A DNA stretch of 10,605 bases from the NCBI GenBank assembly GCA_905214175.1, contig CAJMLD010000040.1:1-10605 (forward strand). The letters are read 5' to 3'. The stretch's first letter is position 1; every line of letters begins with the position of its first letter. Under the pieces are notes generated by a model. The model was given only the letters and a program-made list of their open reading frames with translations. It was not told the DNA's origin and made no database searches. Of this stretch, positions 6,421-10,605 are shown piece by piece. Origin of the DNA: an uncultured bacterium. GTDB lineage: Bacteria; Actinomycetota; Coriobacteriia; Coriobacteriales; Atopobiaceae. A program made the position numbers and the translations under genes.

Positions 6421-9400
6421 ATGGGTCTGTTTAGCAAGAAGGAAAGGCAAGCTGATGGGAGGAAGAAGCCCAAAGAGCGCAAGCCGCATCTGGTGCGCAA
6501 GAGCATAGGGCTTGTGCTTGCCGTGGGCTTTTTGGCAGTCGTGCTCGTACTGGGATCGATATTGGGCGGAAGTATGGGCTCGCTGGTGACGCGCCTCTTG
6601 GGCTCTCCTGTCGACGCGCCTAGCTCTCAGGCGGTACAAGAGACAAATGACGCGGCGCGTCAGGCTGCCGATCAGGTCGAGGAAGAGGGAGCCGTACTTC
6701 TCCAGAACAATGACAAGACGCTGCCCCTCTCGACCGACATCACGCGCGTGAACGTGTTTGGCTGGGCTTCTGTCGACTGGCTTGGCGGAGGTTCGGGCTC
6801 TGGTGGCGTCTCCTCCACTGAGGTGGGCCTGCTTGACGCACTCAAGTCTTACGGTATCGAGACAAACGAGGACCTCACCAAGATGTACGAGGACTTCCAT
6901 GCCGCAGGACAGCGTCCCAAGACGCTTGCGAGCAAGCCGTCTGAGTCGAGCGTGCTCTATGAGCCCTCTATCGGCGATCGTAACTACTACACGGACGACC
7001 TGCTCAACGAAGCAAAGGACTTCTCGGATACCGCCATTGTGGTGCTGCAGCGCTATTCGGGCGAGTCCAACGACATGCCGCTCGAGCAGTATAAGGTCAC
7101 GACGAAAGACGGCGACGTCCAGACGGATGCCAACCGCACCTCGCTTGACCTCTCGACCGAGGAGGAAGAGCTTCTCGCATATGTGGGCGCCAACTACGAC
7201 CACGTCGTCGTTGTGGTAAACGCTGCAAACGCGATGTCCTTGGGGGCGGTGGAATCCACGCCGGGCGTCGATGCGGTGCTGTGGGCAGGGTATACAGGCC
7301 AGTACTCCGCCGAGGTGCTGCCCAAGATCTTGTGGGGAGAGGTCAACCCATCGGGGCGCACGGCGGACACGTTCGCCTATGACTTCTCCACGGCGCCGAG
7401 CTACGCAAACGCAAGCGACCACGTGGGGGTCTATACCGGGGCGGACGGCCTCTATCCTGCAGACGGCACCCAGATGGGCAACTTCTCGAGCCCAGAACCC
7501 TACACGCAGGTCTCGTACGTTGACTACGCCGAGGGCATCTACGTTGGCTACAAGTGGTACGAGACGGCGGATGCCGAGGGGTTCTGGAATGCGACGTCGA
7601 ACGAGCACGGAGCGGGCTATAAGGGTGTGGTCCAGTACCCGTTTGGCTACGGCCTTTCCTACACGAGCTTTGACTGGCAGGTAGTGGACGAGCCTGAGCA
7701 AGGTTCTGCATTGGGAGACAAGACCTCCATCACGGTGCGCGTGACCAATACGGGCAACGTTGCCGGCAAGGACGTCGTGGAGCTCTACTACTCGGCGCCC
7801 TACACGGCAGGTGGCATCGAGAAGAGTGCCGTGGTTCTGGGCGACTACGCCAAGACCGGTCTGCTTGCCCCCGGTGAATCCCAAGACGTCACGCTCTCGG
7901 TGGATGCGCGCTCGATGGCGAGCTATGACGCTTACGAGGCAAACGGTAACGGCTTTGTCGGCTACGAGCTTGACCCCGGCACCTACACGCTAACGCTTCG
8001 CCACGATGCGCATACGGTTGACACGGCGGATGGCTCGACCCTCTCGCTTACGCTTGCCGAGGGCAGGCAGTTCCCCACGGACGAGAAGACCGGTGCGACC
8101 GTCTCGAACAAGTTCACTGGCGATGCCGCGGTGGACGGCGTGGGCGTGGACGGCCTGGACTCCGGACAGAACATCACGTACCTCACCCGTGCGGACTTTG
8201 CGGGCAGCTGGCCTGCGGTTGCTTCTTCTCGCGAGATGCCCCAGAGCGTGGCCGCGCTTAACCTCTACTCTGCCGATCAGCTTGCGGCTGATGATGCGCG
8301 CGAGGCTGCGATGCCCACTACGGGCGCCAAGAACGGGCTTGCCATCGAGGAGAACGGCGTCATCACCGATCTGGGGCGCGAGCTGGGTGCAAACTACGAC
8401 GACCCCCAGTGGGACAGCCTCCTCGACCAGCTCACGGTATCTGAGATGGAGGGGCTGGTAGGAAACGGGTACTCGGGTACGGCGGCCCTGCCCAGCGTGG
8501 GGCGTGACTATGAGACCCGCGAACTCGATGGTCCGGCCCAGGTGAGCGGCTTTGTGCCAATCAACCCTGGCACCGGATTCCCAAGCGCCACGGTGCTTGC
8601 GCAGACCTGGAACCGCGACCTCGCGCTTCAGATGGGTCTCGTCTGTGGCGAGCAGGCATCTCAGCGTGGGCTTTCCGGCTGGTACGCACCCGCGACCAAC
8701 ATTCACAGGAGTCCCTTCAACGGACGTAATTTCGAGTATTACGCAGAAGACCCATTGCTCTCCGGCCAGACCTGCGGAAACGTTGTGGCGGGTGCACGAA
8801 ATGCCGGCGTGTACTGTTACGTCAAGCACTTCATCTGCAACGATGGCGAGGCGGGCGTCTATCGTGACGGCGTCTACACCTGGATGAGTGAGCAGACACT
8901 GCGCGAAGAGTACCTTGAGCCTTTCCGTCAGATTGTTGAGGACTTTAACGGAACCGCCCTCATGAGCTCTTACGGCCGCGTCGGTGCCGTGTGGACGGGT
9001 GGCAGCGAGGCGCTGCTCGCAGGCGTGCTTCGTGGCGAGTGGGGCTTTGACGGCGTGGTCGTCACTGACTTCTCTGATCACCCTGCCTACATGAACGGTG
9101 ACCAGATGCTGCGGCACGGCGGAGACCTCTGGATGTGCATGACTGGATCCCTGACGAGTGACCCAAGCTCCGCGAGCTACGTGAGCGAGCTGCGTCGTGC
9201 GACGAAGGATTCGCTGTTCGCCTATCTCGATGCGCGCGTGGCCAACGAGAACTATGTGGCGTCTACGGGTGACACTGCGGCTGCGCGTCCGTCGAGCTCT
9301 GCAATCGCGACGCCGGTTCCTCTCCTCTTGAACGTGCTGCGCGTGGTCTCGGTGGCGCTTGTCGCTCTGGCGGTGTGGCGCCTTGTGGTGGGCATCAGGC

Positions 9401-9438
9401 TGCGGCGCACCAAGAGGGGTGTGAGCGGGCGAGAGTAA
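6421..9438 (+). CDS. Membrane-anchored glycoside hydrolase family 3 protein with swapped domain order
   Basis: Probable exo-acting beta-glycosidase, 1005 residues. The basic N-terminus (1-28) and hydrophobic segment (about 29-50) look like an uncleaved anchor. The usual GH3 second domain comes first (about 80-415, from EEEGAVLLQNNDKTLPL to YPFGYGLSYTSF). An FnIII-like domain (about 433-528) and a linker follow, and the catalytic barrel comes last (about 660-940). Barrel motifs include ELDGPAQ (701-707), GRNFEYYAEDP (768-778), KHFICND (802-808) and VVVTDFSD, where Asp883 is the expected nucleophile. A second hydrophobic segment (about 966-991) precedes a basic tail, so the enzyme should be an extracytoplasmic loop held at both ends. 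Swapped-order GH3 enzymes are known, for example in Ruminococcus and Butyrivibrio. AGGGG at 6411-6415 favours the ATG at 6421 over 6388. The substrate cannot be read from sequence. The divergent LytTR pair probably regulates it. Confidence 0.9.
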   Translation: MGLFSKKERQADGRKKPKERKPHLVRKSIGLVLAVGFLAVVLVLGSILGGSMGSLVTRLLGSPVDAPSSQAVQETNDAARQAADQVEEEGAVLLQNNDKTLPLSTDITRVNVFGWASVDWLGGGSGSGGVSSTEVGLLDALKSYGIETNEDLTKMYEDFHAAGQRPKTLASKPSESSVLYEPSIGDRNYYTDDLLNEAKDFSDTAIVVLQRYSGESNDMPLEQYKVTTKDGDVQTDANRTSLDLSTEEEELLAYVGANYDHVVVVVNAANAMSLGAVESTPGVDAVLWAGYTGQYSAEVLPKILWGEVNPSGRTADTFAYDFSTAPSYANASDHVGVYTGADGLYPADGTQMGNFSSPEPYTQVSYVDYAEGIYVGYKWYETADAEGFWNATSNEHGAGYKGVVQYPFGYGLSYTSFDWQVVDEPEQGSALGDKTSITVRVTNTGNVAGKDVVELYYSAPYTAGGIEKSAVVLGDYAKTGLLAPGESQDVTLSVDARSMASYDAYEANGNGFVGYELDPGTYTLTLRHDAHTVDTADGSTLSLTLAEGRQFPTDEKTGATVSNKFTGDAAVDGVGVDGLDSGQNITYLTRADFAGSWPAVASSREMPQSVAALNLYSADQLAADDAREAAMPTTGAKNGLAIEENGVITDLGRELGANYDDPQWDSLLDQLTVSEMEGLVGNGYSGTAALPSVGRDYETRELDGPAQVSGFVPINPGTGFPSATVLAQTWNRDLALQMGLVCGEQASQRGLSGWYAPATNIHRSPFNGRNFEYYAEDPLLSGQTCGNVVAGARNAGVYCYVKHFICNDGEAGVYRDGVYTWMSEQTLREEYLEPFRQIVEDFNGTALMSSYGRVGAVWTGGSEALLAGVLRGEWGFDGVVVTDFSDHPAYMNGDQMLRHGGDLWMCMTGSLTSDPSSASYVSELRRATKDSLFAYLDARVANENYVASTGDTAAARPSSSAIATPVPLLLNVLRVVSVALVALAVWRLVVGIRLRRTKRGVSGRE

Positions 9439-9459
9439 CGCCCACATGGGCGGCGATTT
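9439..9459 (+). terminator. Weak terminator-like hairpin after the GH3 gene
   Basis: Immediately after the stop codon, CGCCC (9439-9443) pairs with GGGCG (9448-9452) around an ACAT loop, and GCGATTTT follows. The stem is only five pairs and the T run is short and offset, so this is at best a modest terminator. Confidence 0.35.
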
Positions 9460-9506
9460 TGCTGCAGGGGGGCTTGCGTGTCTCGGCACCGAAAAATTGG
9501 GCGAAA

Positions 9507-9590
9507 TTATTGCGCGGTATCCTTAGCTGAGAAGGTCTCAACTGGGCAAACGCAAGTGATGCCAGAAAAAACGCGCAATAACTGAGAAGG
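9507..9590. repeat. Nested repeat structure between the GH3 and aldolase genes
   Basis: TTATTGCGCG at 9507-9516 is the exact reverse complement of CGCGCAATAA at 9572-9581. In addition CTGAGAAGG occurs at 9527-9535 and again at 9582-9590 (55-bp period). The first CTGAGAAGG overlaps a small dyad, TGAGA-AGG-TCTCA (9528-9540). No reading frame of note covers the region. It could fold as a long-loop hairpin in the GH3 transcript, or be paired protein-binding sites or a decayed small element. Its function is unknown. Confidence 0.5.
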
Positions 9591-9604
9591 ACGAGCAACC
9601 TGCA

Positions 9605-9648
9605 CTGTAGACAAGAAGCGGCCCGGACGACAATGCCGTCCGGGCCGC
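9605..9648 (-). terminator. Intrinsic terminator of the aldolase gene
   Basis: Positions 9618-9629 and 9637-9648 form a perfect 12-bp GC-rich stem with a seven-base loop. Read on the - strand it lies 20 bases after the aldolase stop and is followed by TTCTTGT, a T-rich tail. On the + strand the bases after the stem are not T-rich, so it mainly serves the aldolase gene, though it may also stop readthrough from the GH3 gene. Confidence 0.8.
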
Positions 9649-9668
9649 CCGTCAATCTGAACGTGTGT

Positions 9669-10520
9669 CTACGCCTTGTTGGTGGAGCCCAGGTTGTCCA
9701 TGTGGGAGGCAACGACCTTGTAGATCTCCTCCATGCCCGGCTTCGAGGGCTTCTTGGGATCGAAGTTGTTGGGGTTCTCGGCCATATAGCCCATGAAGCC
9801 ACGGGTGAACGCCTGGCGTAGCTCGGTGGCGTAGTTCACCTTGCAGATGCCGTTCTGGATGGCTTCGGCAACCTGGTCGTCGGGCACGCCGGAGGTGCCG
9901 TGAAGGACCAGCGGCACGTCGACGCGGTTGCGAATCTCTTTGAGGACGCCCTGCTCAATGTGTGGGGTGCCCTTGTAGACGCCGTGAGCCGTGCCCACGC
10001 CAACGGCGAGCGAGCTGCACTTGGTGCGGTTGACAAACTCCTCGGCCTCATCGGGGTCGGTGTAGGGGTTCTCACCCTTGACCGCCGGGCCGTCGTCCTC
10101 CTTGCCGCCAACCTTACCGAGCTCCGCCTCAACGGGGATGCCCATGGCGATGGCGACCTTGGTCACGCTCTCGGTGAGGGCCATGTTGTCCTCAAAGGGA
10201 ACGTGGGAGCCGTCGATCATGACGGAGGTGTAGCCGGCACGCAGGGCCTGCATGCAGCGGTCGAAGCCGTCGCCGTGGTCGAGGTGCAGCGCCACGGGGA
10301 CGCTTGCGGCGTCGGCAGCCACGCGAACCATGGCTGCAAAGTAGTCGAGGTTGGCGTACTTGATGGTGCCCGGCGTGGTCTGCATGATGACGGGAGAGTG
10401 CTTGTCCTCGGCGGCCTTGATAACGGCCATCACAAACTCGAGGTTCTCCACGTTGAACGCACCCACGGCATAGTGGCCAGCCTGGGCGTCGAGCAGCATT
10501 TCCTTGGTTGTGACGAGCAT
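9669..10520 (-). CDS. Class II fructose/tagatose-bisphosphate aldolase
   Basis: This 283-residue cytoplasmic zinc enzyme reversibly cleaves a ketohexose 1,6-bisphosphate to dihydroxyacetone phosphate and glyceraldehyde-3-phosphate. Visible family features are GAFNVENLE (20-28), LHLDHGDGFD (78-87, with catalytic Asp81 and zinc ligand His82), MIDGSH (101-106), VEAELGKVGG (130-139), GTAHG (176-180, zinc ligand His179), LVLHGTSGVP (204-213, zinc ligand His207) and KVNYATEL (227-234). Length and motif spacing match the shorter class II group that includes GatY and KbaY, so fructose- and tagatose-bisphosphate are both possible. AGGGAG (10532-10527) six bases upstream supports the ATG at 10520. It has its own promoter and terminator and is not in the fructose operon, but it acts on the FruK product. 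It may be the general glycolytic aldolase. Confidence 0.92.
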   Translation of the reverse strand: MLVTTKEMLLDAQAGHYAVGAFNVENLEFVMAVIKAAEDKHSPVIMQTTPGTIKYANLDYFAAMVRVAADAASVPVALHLDHGDGFDRCMQALRAGYTSVMIDGSHVPFEDNMALTESVTKVAIAMGIPVEAELGKVGGKEDDGPAVKGENPYTDPDEAEEFVNRTKCSSLAVGVGTAHGVYKGTPHIEQGVLKEIRNRVDVPLVLHGTSGVPDDQVAEAIQNGICKVNYATELRQAFTRGFMGYMAENPNNFDPKKPSKPGMEEIYKVVASHMDNLGSTNKA

Positions 10521-10579
10521 CGTGCTCTCCCTTCACGTGCCCGCAGCGGGTACCGCGGGTCTTCCTTATCGGCAACCCG

Positions 10580-10605
10580 ATTGTATCGTGCCTGCTTACG
10601 GGTGT
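10580..10605 (-). promoter_or_regulatory. Probable promoter of the aldolase gene, cut by the window edge
   Basis: On the - strand TACAAT (10585-10580) is a good -10 match. At a 17-bp spacing the -35 would occupy 10608-10603; the three visible bases are ACA, as expected for the end of TTGACA. The rest lies outside the window. It would give a leader of about 50 bases before the ATG at 10520. Confidence 0.5.

Noticed and set aside
6109..7884. Long open frame on the - strand (591 codons)
   Set aside because: It covers the 5' part of the GH3 gene in antisense and runs into the response regulator gene in another frame. No domain is visible and there is no reason to prefer it over the GH3 protein.
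7990..9489. Open frame on the - strand (499 codons)
   Set aside because: It is antisense to the GH3 catalytic barrel, whose motifs are unmistakable, and its own translation shows only low-complexity composition.
10541..10560. GC-rich dyads in the aldolase leader
   Set aside because: Several short overlapping pairings are possible, with no dominant structure, and no known riboswitch or leader motif is recognisable.

Overview
The window is GC-rich, gene-dense bacterial DNA. Its content fits a fermentative, sugar-using Gram-positive actinobacterium. My best guess is a member of the Coriobacteriia (Olsenella or Atopobium type), from the mix of a PTS fructose operon, a LytTR two-component pair, a class II aldolase and a membrane-bound GH3 glycosidase. 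That taxonomic guess is an inference and was not tested by any search. No rRNA, tRNA, CRISPR array or transposase gene is visible.

Layout. Positions 27-70 hold a strong terminator for a gene to the left of the window. A four-gene fructose operon follows on the + strand: PTS EIIBC (292-1803), a separate PTS EIIA (1813-2268), 1-phosphofructokinase (2394-3311) and a DeoR-family regulator (3317-4111). Its leader carries an AT-rich run of 10-bp-spaced repeats (likely operator) and a structured 5' region. A 13-bp GC-rich hairpin separates the EIIA and fruK genes. On the - strand, converging on this operon, lies a LytTR response regulator (6286-5564) followed by a GHKL sensor histidine kinase (5549-4212). 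Divergent from the regulator is a 1005-residue GH3 glycosidase (6421-9438) whose domains are in swapped order and which has a membrane segment at each end. At the right edge a class II fructose/tagatose-bisphosphate aldolase (10520-9669) is on the - strand, with its own terminator and promoter.

How the genes work together. Fructose is imported and phosphorylated to fructose-1-phosphate by EIIBC and EIIA, converted to fructose-1,6-bisphosphate by FruK, and could then be cleaved by the aldolase. The DeoR protein probably senses a sugar phosphate and controls its own operon. The LytTR pair shares a 134-bp intergenic region with the GH3 gene. In that region lies an 11-of-12 direct repeat with a 21-bp period, the spacing expected of LytTR-type operators. 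The most interesting hypothesis is therefore a membrane sensor pair controlling an extracytoplasmic, doubly anchored glycosidase.
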